This document shows, in pieces, positions 1 to 29,602 of a stretch of 64,000 bases of DNA (the first letter of the stretch is position 1; the number at the start of each line of letters is the position of its first letter). A program made the translations under genes and the position numbers. The notes under the pieces were generated by a model. That model ran no database searches. It saw nothing but the letters and a program-made list of their open reading frames with translations, and was not told the origin of the DNA. Source of the DNA: Lota lota (taxonomy: Eukaryota; Chordata; Actinopteri; Gadiformes; Lotidae); assembly GCA_026745465.1 (NCBI GenBank), contig JACYXH010000813.1, positions 781,357 through 845,356 of the forward strand, in the 5' to 3' direction.

Positions 1-15498
<15,498 letters not shown>

Positions 15499-15598
15499 AC
15501 TCCAGTCAGCTCTCAGGTCTCATCGCAAGCCCTGGCTTCCTGTCACGATGGAGCCACCCCTCAGCCACCCAAGGGAGAGAGAGGAGAGAGAGGAGAAA

Positions 15599-15642
<44 letters not shown>

Positions 15643-16294
15643 GAGTGGGAGAGACCAAGACGACAAACAGCCAACAATCTCTCTTTCGCTGTTTCCAGCT
15701 CAGAAAGAGCGTAGATAGAATAGAAAGAGAGAGAGAGAGAGAGAGAGAGAGCAGCACTCCCACTGTCAAGCAATAGCAGAAAACCACACAGTCCTCTCCT
15801 TCTCTCTGTGCTTTCCTCTGCTTCCGCGCTTCTACTTGGTGCTTCAGTCTGCAACTGACACGCTCAGACGGCTTGCTTAGGAGGAGGATGAGGAGGAGGT
15901 GGAGGAGGAGGAGTGGGTGCAGTGCGTTGAAAACCCACGCTGTGTTCCACTGAGCTGACACCCCCCTCCACTCACAGACACACACAAGCACTGTCTGTTG
16001 CTTGCTTCCCCCGATCCGTCTCTTCTGTGTTTCTGTGTAGACTCTTTGGGTTTCCTCCGTGCTCTTGTCGCTTATTTCCTGCTCAGCAAGGAATCTAAGC
16101 AGAGATTAAGGGGGAATGTAGAGCAGAGAGAGTTGATGGGGAGGCATGTATACTGTGAAGCTCTGAAGCTGCAGCAGCAGCAGTAGGCGAAGGGGAGGGA
16201 GAGAGAGAGAGCGAGAGCGAGTGAGCTCAATTTGCATGTGAATCAACAACTGCGTGGCCCACAGGTGACAAAAATAGAACAATGGCGGTCCAGG

Positions 16295-16304
16295 CTAAAA
16301 ATAG
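16295..16304. promoter_or_regulatory. MEF2-consensus site CTAAAAATAG upstream of hdac9
   Basis: Exact YTAWWWWTAR match about 0.8 kb 5' of the hdac9 ATG and 28 bp from an E-box CAGGTG, the E-box plus MEF2 pairing typical of muscle promoters. Hdac9 is an established direct MEF2 target in mouse muscle, forming a negative feedback loop. Confidence 0.5.
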
Positions 16305-16397
16305 GTCAGTGGGGCTAGGGGATTGGAGCAGCATTGATGTGTTTAAAAATATCTCACCAAACACAGCTGTCTTCTTCTTCTCCTGCCAGCAGGCATG

Positions 16398-16501
<104 letters not shown>

Positions 16502-16622
16502 CTGTTTCTCTGCAGATGGAAGACTCATTCTTCCTGCTCTTCTGTCTGTTCTCCAACTCACTCCTCATATGTTTATCTAGAGAGAGAGAGAAAAAGAGAG
16601 GTCAAAGGATAGAAATAAAATA

Positions 16623-19600
16623 AAAATGTCTATCCTTTTTTTCAAGCATTCCTCAAGCCCTTCGTCATTTAGTTTTTCCGCTTCATCAATCGATCAATCT
16701 GAAACGGACTCATTTGCTGACAGTAGCCTGTGTGAAAGATCTACTGTTTTTGCAGTAGACCTACTGCTATACGGGGCTGTATGCCGTAGGCTAGCCACTA
16801 TAACATTGGATAATCAAAAATCATCAAGATCTGTTTTGACACATTTTCTCTCTCTTCACAAATGTGAAGCAGTGGATGAAAGCATTTTTTGAATGTACTA
16901 GACTCGAGTCACAGTGACGTTGTCTTCATGGATCGCTGCACAAGCAAGATATTGAGTGCTTAAATATGGACCAGTGAGGCACCCAAGTAATCTGAAAATT
17001 ACAACGAAAGCCCCTTTCAGAAAACACATGGCAGACATAATAGTTAGGGTTCGTCCTTTCAGGCACTGTTTCTTGAATTATTTTTGAATTTGTTTGTTAT
17101 TATTTGTTCTTGAAATGTATGGCAGTTACAATTGCAATCATATATTTTTCAGAGATTGAAGAAATTGGTATTTGTGGAAATGTAAACTAAGCTCATATTA
17201 TGTCGAGTTTAGGCCTATAGGCCTGCATCAACTATATCATATTTGACCATCTTGAAGATTGCCTGTGGAAATGCATCATACTTGTCCAAGGACAAAACTT
17301 TCTAACTAACTTATCTAGCTTAAAATTATTACATCTAATTCTAAATGTCAACCATGCAGAAATCTGAGGACAAGGGGCTATGTGTCTTCAACATTTAAAT
17401 GTAGCCTGATTTCCAGTTCCCAGAAAACACAGGGAGAAATTCTGAAGAATTGCATTAAGCAATGCATGTGTCTAGCCGTTTATTACATAATTGTTCAGCC
17501 CATCATTGAGGACCCGAGTCGGTCAATGTATTTGTTAAATTACTCCTGAATAGAATGGAATTGGGTGACATTACTGAGATGTATGCCACACATATCTTGG
17601 CTTCCATACACTTGCATTTGCATGTCATTTTGCATATGTTCATAATCAGATCTGGCCACCTATACTTTTTGGTGGTTACAATTCAAGTTTTATTAGATTT
17701 CAACTAACTGACTTTTCATTTAAATGTATCACAATATCCCTATACTTTCATAATACACAGGTTTTCAAATTTGGCATCAGCACTTAAAATCCCATTTTGT
17801 AAACGTATGTTTAAAATGATAACATCTTTAAAAGATGTGGTTTTGTGTGGTTGCAATTATCTTGTATTATTCTCTATTTGTTTTAATGGCTTTTATTTTG
17901 TATATGCTTATACTTTTTAACTTCCAAAATACCCTGTTATCTTGTTAAGCAGTTTGCAAAATAACTTTTGTGAAAAGACTATCATTACTATTCTGGTTTC
18001 TGTTATATAATTTGAGAATCCAACATAAAGTGCAGCATTTTCTGCATCCATTACATATGACATTGAGGGGGGGAATTTGATTTGATTCAGTATAATGTCC
18101 CAACTTGCCAAGATTCATTGCAAACATAATGACACTGCACTGCAAAAAAGTCCACTGATGCAGGACTGAGCTGGTCAAGCAGGCTGTCCCTTTAAATTTT
18201 TCATCTTCCTTCATAATTTGAACTGTTCCCCCAGCCAGGAGCATGGAGCCAGCACATGCTATATTTAGCGCTTGATCTCTGATGCCTCGCGCCTAGAGAG
18301 ACACAGAGAAGGAGTTTTACTGTGTTGTTTCAGCTGGACAAACATTTAACCCCTCAGTCCTTTATCACAGCACAATAAGGCAGGCAGAGGAGGAAAGGCA
18401 CAGCTTGCAGGTTAAGCTCCGGCTATAAACAAACTCAAGAGATTTTGCATATCTTGTTGTTTTGTTTTTATTTATTAGTTAGTTCGTTTGTTTATTTATT
18501 ATTTGTTGTTTTATTAAAATTTGTTTTTATTCCTAAATATTCCTAAATTCTTTATTTATTTATAAATGTTTTGGTTTGTCTATTTAAATCTCTGACATTG
18601 GTGCCGTGTTTTTGGCTGCCTTGTTGGATGAGATGGTTAACAGTTAACAAGGATCACAGGGTTCCAAGTCCAAGGTAATGGCTGGGGACCTGGCGGCTCC
18701 ATCTGTCACAGGATCTGTCAGGCTACGCCAGCTACACTCATGGGCACTGGCCTACACACAGAGCAATGCAAGATGGGGGTTACAGCACAGGCTGAAACAG
18801 CAATGACAATAATTACAATGACATCATTTCATTCTGGACGTGATGCTAAAAACAATTGGTAAAGAAAATGCCCCAAAACAGCTTTTGAGAGACATCATTA
18901 TTCTGCTATCTAATTTTCCTCATTTCAAAGTTTCTCTCTATTGGATTGTTATATTTTAACTGATTCATTTGTATGTGTATAGGCTGAACTGTATATAACA
19001 ATTGGGAAACAAAAACAAATAATCTGATTTAAAAAGTAGGTCAACATGTTCCACACACACCACTCCTCAAGTTGTATAGAATTACTTTGTCTCATAATCT
19101 TGAATAACATTCTTCCATCTGCCCCACTGCTCCCCAAAGCTAAAATAACTGTTGAGTTTCTCTGGGGCCTGGTTAGTAGTGATTAACCTATACTTTTTTC
19201 AAATGTATATATATATAACTAAGTTCCTGAGCCTGATGAGGGATTGTGGGATTGGAAATAGCGCTGTCCAATAGGCAAAGCGCAGACCTGCAATGTGGTG
19301 AGCCCGTTTTAGCTCCTACTGCGTCACTGGCGGCCTCAGTCTACTTTAGTCCTATTAAAGCGTTTAAGTGTGAACGTCAGCGGCTCGGCTGGAGAACCAC
19401 TTCACTCCACCGCTACGGGGTTAGAGCCCAACTGTCTGTCACCTCCCTCACATCATCGTGTGTGTGTGTGTGTGTGTGGCGTGTGTGTAGTGTGATGTGT
19501 GTTTTGACATCAGAGTGCAGGAGGAGTGGGTGTAGCGGAATTTAGACATAGAGGAGTGTGCGTTTTGTGTGTGTGTGTGAGTGTGTGCCAGACCAATGAT

Positions 19601-19900
19601 TTGCCCCCAGCACTCTCTCTCGCTCTCTGTATCTCTCTAAATGTAAATGAACAGGCCACCAGAGACGTTTTAAAATAACAGCATACTTAAAAAAATATAT
19701 ATATAGTTTGTACATGATTTGTACATACAACACAATGGTGCCTGCACATACATGCCGAAAGACCATGATATGGGGATACTGAAATAAATCCCTTTCACTA
19801 GTGTCCTTTAGTTTATTATGATTTATTATGTCCTCAGCTTGGACAAGGGAAGGATAACAATTAAGCAATCAAGAAGTGGGGGAGAAAGCCTGTGTTAGTC
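16623..19900. other. intergenic, AT-rich 5' flank of hdac9
   Basis: No exon recognised on either strand. Mostly AT-rich unique-looking sequence, with a second MEF2-consensus site at 18259-18268 and short TG runs at 19459-19478 and 19567-19580. Distal hdac9 promoters or untranslated exons could lie here but nothing identifies them. Confidence 0.6.
18259..18268. promoter_or_regulatory. MEF2-consensus site CTATATTTAG
   Basis: Exact YTAWWWWTAR match (inside TGCTATATTTAGCG), about 2.8 kb 5' of the hdac9 start codon, in sequence of more balanced composition than its surroundings. May mark a distal promoter or enhancer. Confidence 0.4.
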
Positions 19901-19930
19901 CTCCTTCTATTTCATAGCTATAGTGGGGAT

Positions 19931-19956
19931 GGGGGGGGGGGGGGGGGGGGGGGGGG
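19931..19956. repeat. poly(G)26 homopolymer
   Basis: 26 uninterrupted G residues. Mononucleotide G runs of this length are rare, prone to length error in sequencing, and able to form G-quadruplex. Confidence 0.9.
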
Positions 19957-22418
19957 CTGGAAGAGCCCTGGCCCCTGTATAGCTCATTTGATCCCATTAG
20001 AATTTGTTTTGTTCCCACTAATAGCAGATGATTCACATGTGGGATGGAGACCAGAGAGGTGTGTACCTCTCCTCTTCTGCTCTCTGTATCACCCCCCGCC
20101 CTTGGAGGATAGTCGGCTGATGTCTAATAAATTGATTATGGAGGAGTGCATCTCCCAGCCTCTCCCATTTGCCTCCATCCATCTCACATCGTCCACATCA
20201 ATATGCAGTTATAGTGGTATCTATAAAAGGGATTAAATGGGAGTGTATGTACTTCTGTAGCTGTGCATGTGTCTGTCTGACTGCCTTGGTGCCATGGTGC
20301 ATGTGCTCATGTGGGTGCAGGTGTACAACAGAGTGTCATCATGGAGGGCGCCCAGGGAGGGCTGCGGCTGGATGTTTTCATTGTCGGCACACAGTCTCTG
20401 TTACTCCACAGGGATGAGCAGCACCCACTCCACCCACCCTACTAGAGAGGGTCTGCATGGTTACATGGATCTCTAACATAATCACTCATCCCCCCTGAGG
20501 AGTACCTCAACGCTGCCGCTGATGAGGCCTCTGACTCAGGATGGGGACTTGCCCTTCCCCTTCACTAAATATCTAAGGACCGAGCGTTACATCAGCCATG
20601 AGTCACTAGGACCCCACTAGCTCCAGCCACTCAGTTAATTTTGAAGCCTGCAGGGCTCCTCCAGAGCCCTGCAGGACTACAACAGACCCAGTGGGGAGGC
20701 TGAGAGGAAGACAACCCTCCTATTACCTTCTGAGGACTGGGCTATGTCAATTCAAGAAATCCACACTGCTCATAGTTTGTGGTATGTCTCCCAAAAGGCT
20801 CCAAAGCATACAACTGCTTGTCCGATGCTTGTCGTACATCTGGACATGTTATGGGAGTTAGTTTTCCCACAAATGATTTTGGCACTCACTTTTATTAGGT
20901 TACTCTGTCTAGCGTCCTGCGGTATTTCCTGTTGGACTTTCTCAGTGATACAGAGTGCACTTAACAGTTTGGATCGAGTAACACTCCCACATGCTTTTAA
21001 ACGCAACTCATGTTTGGTTCTTATATTGAAAACGAGGTTTGGTAATTAATATTAATGCAATTAAATGTGTGCAACCACCCATCCCACCAACCTTCTCCTC
21101 ATCCTTCAAGAAAACCTATAGAGGAAAAATTTATATGAACAGACACGTCTATACTAAACCACTTTATATACCTGAAATGTGGGAGATTACGGTACTACAG
21201 TCCCGGTAACGCTAGGACATTTTAAATGCATCCACATATTGTGTATTTTGACCTTGAGGTCCGTTTACTTTATATCTTTGAAAAGGTCCCCCCCCCCCAC
21301 CCCCCTCACTTTGTCACGCCTTCATCTGCTGCCGTAGGTTCGCTAAGAATAGACACAGTGCACAAAGGCCAACTGGAAACAGACAGAGCTGCTCTCTGTA
21401 TTGACTGATCAATGTGCTCATCTCAGCTGGAAATTGATATGAAATTGACCATGTTGTTGTTGTACGTCTTCCACCCAACATCTTATCATAGGGGCACCCA
21501 CTCTGCAAATGACTTTGTTTGCTAGCAGAAGAACCATGATTCTCTCCACACACAGCAAGAGCACCAAGTGCTGCTTCTCTAATTCAAATCAAAGCATTTT
21601 GCCGTTTTACATTTGTACACATAGAAACATGGGTGGATTACGTATGAGAGTGTGAAAAACACTATTTAAGGAGCTAATAAGACACTGGGTTATACTTGAC
21701 ATGTTACATTTGTCATTTGACCAGAAACGTTATTTTGACAATATATAAAACCAAGAGTAGCCTTTAAAATAAGAAAAACTAAAGCTGTTTAAAAATAAGA
21801 AAAACTGAAGCTGTATTCAGAAGCTTCACTCCAATCTGTGTATTCACCTTGATATTTACCTTTTTCAAGTGAATACTGATTAGCTATTTAAAGATCTTTG
21901 TGAAATCTCTGTGAATTGTTATCATTGTTAAAATCCTCTTTATACTATATTTTATTGAAAAAGGAAAATGAATTAAATCATCAAGTCTGCAAATTACATT
22001 AAATATTGCATTGTTTTATAAATATTTTGGGAAATCATGCAGGATATAATATATTTCTTGGAATGGATTTCATACTCTTCCTGCCATTAACACATGGTTG
22101 TCATTATCGGATGTGTGGACAACCTGCTAGACCATTGGACCCTTCGATAATTTTTCAATTATATTTAAAGCAGAGAGAAAACATTCACGGTCTCAAAGGT
22201 CAAGCTGAAACAGTGCCACAGGATACAGAATTGTTTGGTATGGGAAGGGCGGCCTGGCGCTTATTGTCCCTCACTTCCACCTACGCCACTGCCTCTTTTC
22301 TTGGCCAAGTCTGTTATCCTCCTGCTGTCCTCCCCATGTCAGGTCTAGCACACAGTAATAGCCTCTTCCTCTGATTATCAAATTAACATTTTGCCTACAG
22401 GAAAATATCCTACCAGCT

Positions 22419-22419
<1 letters not shown>
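19957..22419. other. intergenic, no gene recognised
   Basis: Contains a perfect 12-bp hairpin (20647-20675), a short run of C (about 21286-21305) and a 24-26 bp direct repeat (AAAATAAGAAAAACT..AAGCTG at about 21766-21815). The short reading frames here have no recognisable domain. Confidence 0.6.
20647..20675. other. perfect 12-bp inverted repeat
   Basis: CCTGCAGGGCTC, loop CTCCA, GAGCCCTGCAGG. A GC-rich perfect stem with a 5-nt loop in non-coding sequence. Confidence 0.9.
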
Positions 22420-22449
<30 letters not shown>

Positions 22450-22457
22450 ACCCCACC

Positions 22458-22540
<83 letters not shown>
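22420..22540. repeat. poly(C)30 followed by (CA)n
   Basis: 30 C residues (22420-22449), CCCCA steps, then (CA) to 22540 with one ATG interruption. A compound microsatellite; homopolymer length is likely uncertain. Confidence 0.93.
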
Positions 22541-22542
<2 letters not shown>

Positions 22543-22952
22543 CAACCAACCAGAGTAAATGTAGGGCCGTTGAATATGTATACACCTGAGAGGGTCAAAT
22601 GTATTACATTCCCTTGCATGGGTGACCTTATGTTTAATGAATGTGGATTGAGTATTGGTACACTGCTATGAATGTGCAAAACATGGCTGACATATTTACG
22701 TGTAAAGGCAACTGGCAAATATGAACTTAAGTGACCTGCAAATGTGCTGCTCATGTTTTGGCCGTGAGAGTGCATTGCCATTTATTTTCTTATAGCTCTC
22801 TATTTCCCTATCTGTACTCGGAGGCTCTGGGGGAGTTCAGAGGTCATCCCACTTGTTGGGTAGAAAAACAATGGCAACACTACAGAGCATTAGCTTGCTT
22901 TACTGATGAGTCTCTTGTGAGCCCAGAGTCTCTGTTACTATTGACTCACACT

Positions 22953-23002
<50 letters not shown>

Positions 23003-23354
23003 TTTTTACTCTCTCTCTCTCTCTCTCTGTCTTTTTTACTCTCTCTCTCTCTACATATATCTTTTTCCCTTCTTTCCCTCTATCTGCAGCAGTGTTCCTT
23101 GCAGGAGGATGAATCACCAGCTAAAAGTGATCAATCCCTCAATTCAGAGGGTGATGGATTAATTATAAAAATAATATTAATCTCCCACACATTGGATTCA
23201 GAAAAATCCCATAAATAAACACTGCTTTATTGATTAAGAAGATATTGTAGGTACTGAAAATAGGAAACGCATTCCTTGGATAATCTTTAAGATGCGTTTG
23301 GGAAAATAAATACCAACATAAACCACACATGCACATGTAGGATGCATTAAAACA

Positions 23355-23410
<56 letters not shown>

Positions 23411-24947
23411 AAAGCACCAACAAAACAGAAACAGAAAGAAAATAAGTAACTGCCTAATCATGGTTATTTTCTCCACCAGCTGAACAGAGCTGCACAATAA
23501 AACCTGTTGCACTACAATCTTAAAGGTTATTCAAGTTTGAAATCGGGGAAGTTTCCTTCTCAACTATAAAGCCTGAGGCAGCAACCTTTAATACTCTTAA
23601 AATAGCTCTGTGAAATGAGACGCAGCGGAGAAGGCAAAACATCAAAAGGGCCTTTATTATGTTTCTGCTCTGCTTGCTGAAATGATTTCATGTTGAAATG
23701 TCATGTACTCTGTTAAAGCAAACCAGTCATCTGTCCATTCAAATGCCTTGAAGCCCGTCAATGAAACTTTCCTCTTTTTCTGACACAGTTCAACATTTAC
23801 ACTTTCATCACTTTACAAAAAACAAAATTAATAACTCATATCTTGTATGTTTCAAAACAGTCATTATTTTATTGATATTGTTTTAAGATTATTTTGTAGG
23901 TTTGGAGGACGATTATTATCCAAAATGGGCCAGTTGGACACACCAATACATATGATGAAAACAACTATAAATAAGAACCATAGGTGAGAATCTCAGGGAT
24001 GTTCCAGTGCTGTCACATGATGAATGAGTTTTGGAAACGGATGGACTAGTGGTCCTTTTACACCTATATGAACCCATGGTGATTTACAATGCACCCCTTG
24101 TCCTTGGATCTCCAGACAGTAAGTCCATTCCCTGCGTAATTCCTGGACCCGTCTGTTCTGTACATTTCACACCAGGTTGGGAGAAAGGTTGGGGTGCCAG
24201 GCCTTTCCCCCGACAGTTCCATAACTCACAGCCATGCAGGCGACCCAGCCAGGAGACAAGCTATCTCCCAGATGAAAGATCACAACCAAAGGGACATTTA
24301 GACATGGGCTTGTGGCTGTCCAGGGTCCTGACCAGACAGCACAGTGACACTTCACATGGTCCGTGAGGTCTGTCTGTTTTTGTCATCATTAGAGGAAAGA
24401 AGAAAGGAATCCGGGTCCTAACAGATATGTGACCCATCAGACTAGAGGGCTCATTCATCACCATCTTTCCCCACCGTGCGTTCTTGATTAAGCATGACGT
24501 AGCGAAGGCAGGAGTGCTCCACATGAAACATGGTCAATGGGCTCGCGGACAAACGGAAAGAGCAGACAAAGTTCATGGACATTCATGTAAAAATCAATGT
24601 TGCTCAACATATTGAGTAATAACAACTGTAAATTACATATTATGATTGACTCAATGAATAAATAAACACAGAGAGCAGCATATAGAGAAGACCATAGCAT
24701 AAAATCTTAATAAATTACTCAGTGGACAAACACTGTAAATCCCATCATTTCATTTAAAATGCTGTGTTAAAGACTATGAAGGATACATAACCACCCTGCA
24801 CCTGTACAGAAGGCAAGAAAACGCCAAACCATGAGAGCAGAGATTTCAAGTAAAACTGCCTTACCTATGCTGAACAACAATCTAATACCACCAGGCTTTT
24901 CATGTTGCCTTATCCAACCCCACTGGGACTTCAACATATTCCTAACG
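22541..24947. other. intergenic, no gene recognised
   Basis: Holds (CT) arrays at about 22960-23052 with a duplicated GTCTTTTTTACT spacer, and a (CA)n run at 23351-23408. I find no coding exon with homology or credible splice structure. The segment 24030-24520 has balanced composition but no recognised protein. Confidence 0.6.
23351..23408. repeat. (CA)n microsatellite
   Basis: About 29 CA units with a CATA interruption at the left edge. Confidence 0.95.
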
Positions 24948-25280
24948 CAAACTTTATAAACGTTCAGTCATAAGTCATTTATTAACAAGGCATTCATTTA
25001 TAAGTCTTTAGTGAATAACTAATCATTAACAAAACATTCATATAAATGTTAAAAATTATAAATAAGTGATTTGTTAAAGGGGCCCTAATTTACCACCAGG
25101 TGTGATTAGCCATTACAAGACTATGTCAAAATCTACCCCTATAGTGACATCACTAGTGGGATTGTCCACCCACTTATTTATCATCTACAAATGTATGTTA
25201 ATGCTTTGTTAATGATTAGTTCATCATTAATTGAAGGCTTATAAATTACTTATGACTGAATGGTATTATAAAGTGTTACC
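24948..25280. mobile_element. MITE-like palindromic element
   Basis: Long imperfect terminal inverted repeats: left arm AACTTTATAAACGTTCAGTC then ATAAGTCATTTAT; right arm, read inverted, CACTTTATAATACCATTCAG then TCATAAGTAATTTAT. Pairing continues inward (CTAATCATTAACAAA in both arms) for more than 100 bp. About 330 bp with no ORF, as expected for a non-autonomous DNA transposon. Superfamily not assigned; target-site duplication not clear. Confidence 0.7.
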
Positions 25281-25438
25281 CGTACTTCACCTCAAAGACC
25301 ATTTCACCACTCAACAAAATTATATGAATACAGTCTACACCTATGGACATGTTGTTATGGAAGCAAGATAACGTCAGACCCCTATAGCTTAGATATTTAT
25401 TGTAATTTTAATAATGTTGTACATTATTGTGCAACAGT

Positions 25439-25465
25439 AGATTGTACTACATTGTAGTACAATCT
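25439..25465. other. perfect 11-bp inverted repeat
   Basis: AGATTGTACTA, loop CATTG, TAGTACAATCT. Followed by three GTACATCTT units. Could be the remnant of a small palindromic element. Confidence 0.85.
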
Positions 25466-25824
25466 ATGTTGTACATCTTGTACATCTTGTACATCTTCAA
25501 AACAAATAAAGAAGGACATGGACTGCATTCCCTGATTAGAGATCAATCCAGCCTACAGACTCCATGATCCATACAGAGTATCTTTATTGGATTAATGTTC
25601 GTCTACAAAATATGAATGCAATTAAGTACTTTCCCTCCATAGAACCTCAACACAGAAGACTGACGTGCGTAAGTAAAGAGGAAAAAAACTCTGAATAGTT
25701 ATGTGGCACAAGGGCACATGGACAGCCTGCGCAGTGTCAGCTGTACGGCAAGGCATCAACTGGGCTGCACTGCAGCCAGGAACAGCAGGGTGAATAAAGG
25801 TGCTAACATCACTCCCCAGAGACA

Positions 25825-25868
25825 GACGTACACTCACACTCACACTCACACACACATGCACACACACA

Positions 25869-25907
<39 letters not shown>

Positions 25908-25911
25908 ACAT
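25825..25911. repeat. (CA)n microsatellite, interrupted
   Basis: CACTCA steps then CA with CATGCA and CGCGCA interruptions. Confidence 0.93.
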
Positions 25912-28900
25912 TGAGACAATACCCAGGACCAAGCAGCCCACATCACTGCTTTACCTAATACACTTTAACGTACATGTATATGCCTAAAGGAATTGTCTGT
26001 GTCAAGCATGTCAAAGCTATTGGTGTAGACTATAAAGACAAACCTTGAATAAGAATAATACATAGCTGCCATATTTGGCGTGTTTAGTTTGTTGTGGTGA
26101 GCGTTTCACACGTTCCAGAGGAGAAGAGAAGAGTTCTGTTAGTGCGTTGGAATCCATGTGGACAAACTGCTTCAACATGTTGGAGGTATTAACTTCTTAA
26201 TACCACCATCCTGGTGGTATTAATCACAATCCTGGTGATGACAGAGGTAATGCAGACCATTTAGTCAAAATGAATGCATTGTCTAAATTATGCCTCCTGA
26301 ATATTCAGTGATTATATTCAGTTCCATTTTCACAGTTCCATTGTGAATACAATTGCCTTCAGAGCTTTTAGAGCTGTATTCAGTTATCCTTATGGTAGTA
26401 AGCACCGATTTTAGATACTGTAAAGAGAATATTTTAACAAAATAACTCAATAAACAAATCAATTAACAAAATTCTGCACCTTCCTTTTGGGCATCAACAC
26501 CATCTATTCCCCACCCACACAACCCGCCAACTCCACAGCTCACTGACTTAAGACCCAAGCCATGTTTCCCCCACATTCTCAAAGGCACAGTCCAGATGAG
26601 AACACACGTCTCTTCACCAGAACACAGTGGCCAAATATAGGCGGCTCGCCACCACGTCTCCCTACATAGATCTGGCTCTCAAAGGGCTGCACGCTACTTC
26701 AGTGCCATTTAGACGGTAACTATTCACATTCATAACCAAACAGAGGGGAAAATAATAAGCGAGAGGTGGGAGTATGGACTGTTGCCAGGCTACCTCATGC
26801 CATGTTAAGGATTGATCTTTATGTGGAGCACAAAAACACCAATGCTAATAATAGCTCTATGGACAGCTCCTATGATTAAATATAGGCATTTTCTTACTGC
26901 CACAGTGTAGAAACATAAAGTTAATTGTTCCAATACATAGAGTAATAATGTAGCTATGTGGAATATATAACTATATATTACATGAATTCAATTCTGGAAA
27001 TCACAAATCCATTCCAGATAGACTAAGAGCACTTTTCATAATTGCTCATTTTCAGTTTCAGAGCATATTGAGGATACATTATTTTTATTGCCATCTGGGA
27101 CATTGGCAAGAAATACTCAACATACTTGAAAGTCTTTAATTTTGAAGAAAGTACCTCTTTAAAATCATACACTTGAGTCTTTATATTAGCTAGGAGCTGG
27201 AATATGTATTTTCCTAAACCGTATACTGCCATATGAGCAGCAGGGAATAAATAAATAATACACTACTATTTTAGTACACAAGCTTTAAGAATCTGCATTG
27301 CTTATATATATTATATTCTGGTTTGTGGAAAATGAGTAGTACGTAATCAGCGCTCTGTTGATGACTGCTTATAAGAAGCTGAACATTCTGGTTTACCACT
27401 CACTGTATAATTCACACAAGACTCCAGATCCTGCCACCAATTCTGTCAGAAAACATTTTGTCTAATTAGCACAGCGTGTGTTGGGTACTATTGTATTATG
27501 TGTTGGGAGTGCGTATGAAGTGGCTGTTCCAGCGACTTCTCTCCCTGACACAACTCAGATAGCACCTGCCCCCTCAAGCCATCTGACTGGTGTGGACATC
27601 TGTGAGCTCCAACCTGCCAAGAACAAGTGGGACCAAATTTTTTATTTCATAAACATTCTGAAGTGGAGAGACAACGGAAAGCCAGGGTCATTTGATTGAG
27701 AGGGTTTACATGTCAACCCATTGCACACCGTCAGCTCTGCCCTTTATGTTATTAGGATAATTATGTTGTTCAGAAGACTGATACAATATTACACTCTGAC
27801 TACCTGGAAAAAATGACAGTGGCATAATCACAGGTATTTCTGGCTTGTTAATGGATGTTAGCAAACATTTTCTTCTTTGGTTTTAGAAAAACAAAAGGTA
27901 TTTACTTAATAAATCACACATTTGGTATTAAATAGGCTGAGTTAGTACCGTAGAAGTAGGCTACCTTTAGTCCAGCATGAGTAATTGGACAATGTATCCA
28001 TATGGCCTTATGCATTTATGTTGAGTCACATGTTCTTAGTCTTTTAATCAAAACAACATCATTCACACATTTCTGTTGATATTCTTAAAATGTGAACTCC
28101 ATGGCTAGTATCTATGTTGTACATGTCCAACGATTACTCATACAGCAATATTCCAGCAATTATCGTGAAAGCTAAACTGCAGGACTAGAGCTGTTTTATT
28201 TTTCCTGTCATAATCTGTTCACCTGGGGGCCACAATCAGTCCACAAAGCAATACCACTCCCATTGAACATTTCATTGAGGGTTTTTAATAAACCTAAATG
28301 AACCCATTGATTATTTGATGAAGCATGCAATGCAAAACATCTTATTTTAGCTGTAGCCTTAAGACAGTGCATGGGTTTGGCGAGCGCACTGCTGTTTTTA
28401 GAATGGGACAGAGTGCAGATGCGACCAGTGTATGGCTGCAAAGCGGCTATGACGAGTGAACTATAAATAGACATGTTTGAAAGCACAAACGCTATCATGA
28501 GAGTCAAGGTGCTGGCAGACATAGCAACAGTCTTCAATAATCCCTGTGTGGAAGATCAAGCCAACAACTGCTGTCGTCAGGTGCTCTACATCCAGATAGC
28601 AATCCTGTTTACCCAATAATAGGCTGAAAGGGTAATGCTAAAAGACCGTAGCATGCTTTATTAAAAAAAAAGGGCAATGTGCGTTGTAAGGACAGACAGA
28701 GCAGTGCTTTTCTATGAGGTTCCTAACAGCATACTAGCCTCTTTGATGAATTTGCCTTTGATACATATCCGTACATCAGCATTTCACACTTTAATCTACC
28801 CAGAGCTCTCAGTGCAGCAGGTGTGTGAAAGGGGTCCAAACAGTTGTTTAACACATACAAACATACATTCAAACACATACAGTATATACATAAACATTAT

Positions 28901-28917
28901 TGCACACTAACACGTGC

Positions 28918-29602
<685 letters not shown>

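Noticed and set aside
19931-19956. Poly(G)26 and poly(C)30 as functional elements
   Set aside because: Recorded as repeats only; homopolymers of this length are often inaccurate in assemblies and nothing around them suggests a role.
27478-27699. 73-codon plus-strand frame (MLGTIVLCVGSAYE...)
   Set aside because: No recognisable domain, no flanking splice sites with matching frames, AT-rich intergenic context.
28208-28537. 109-codon minus-strand frame
   Set aside because: No homology I recognise and no neighbouring exon; length is within chance for 64 kb.
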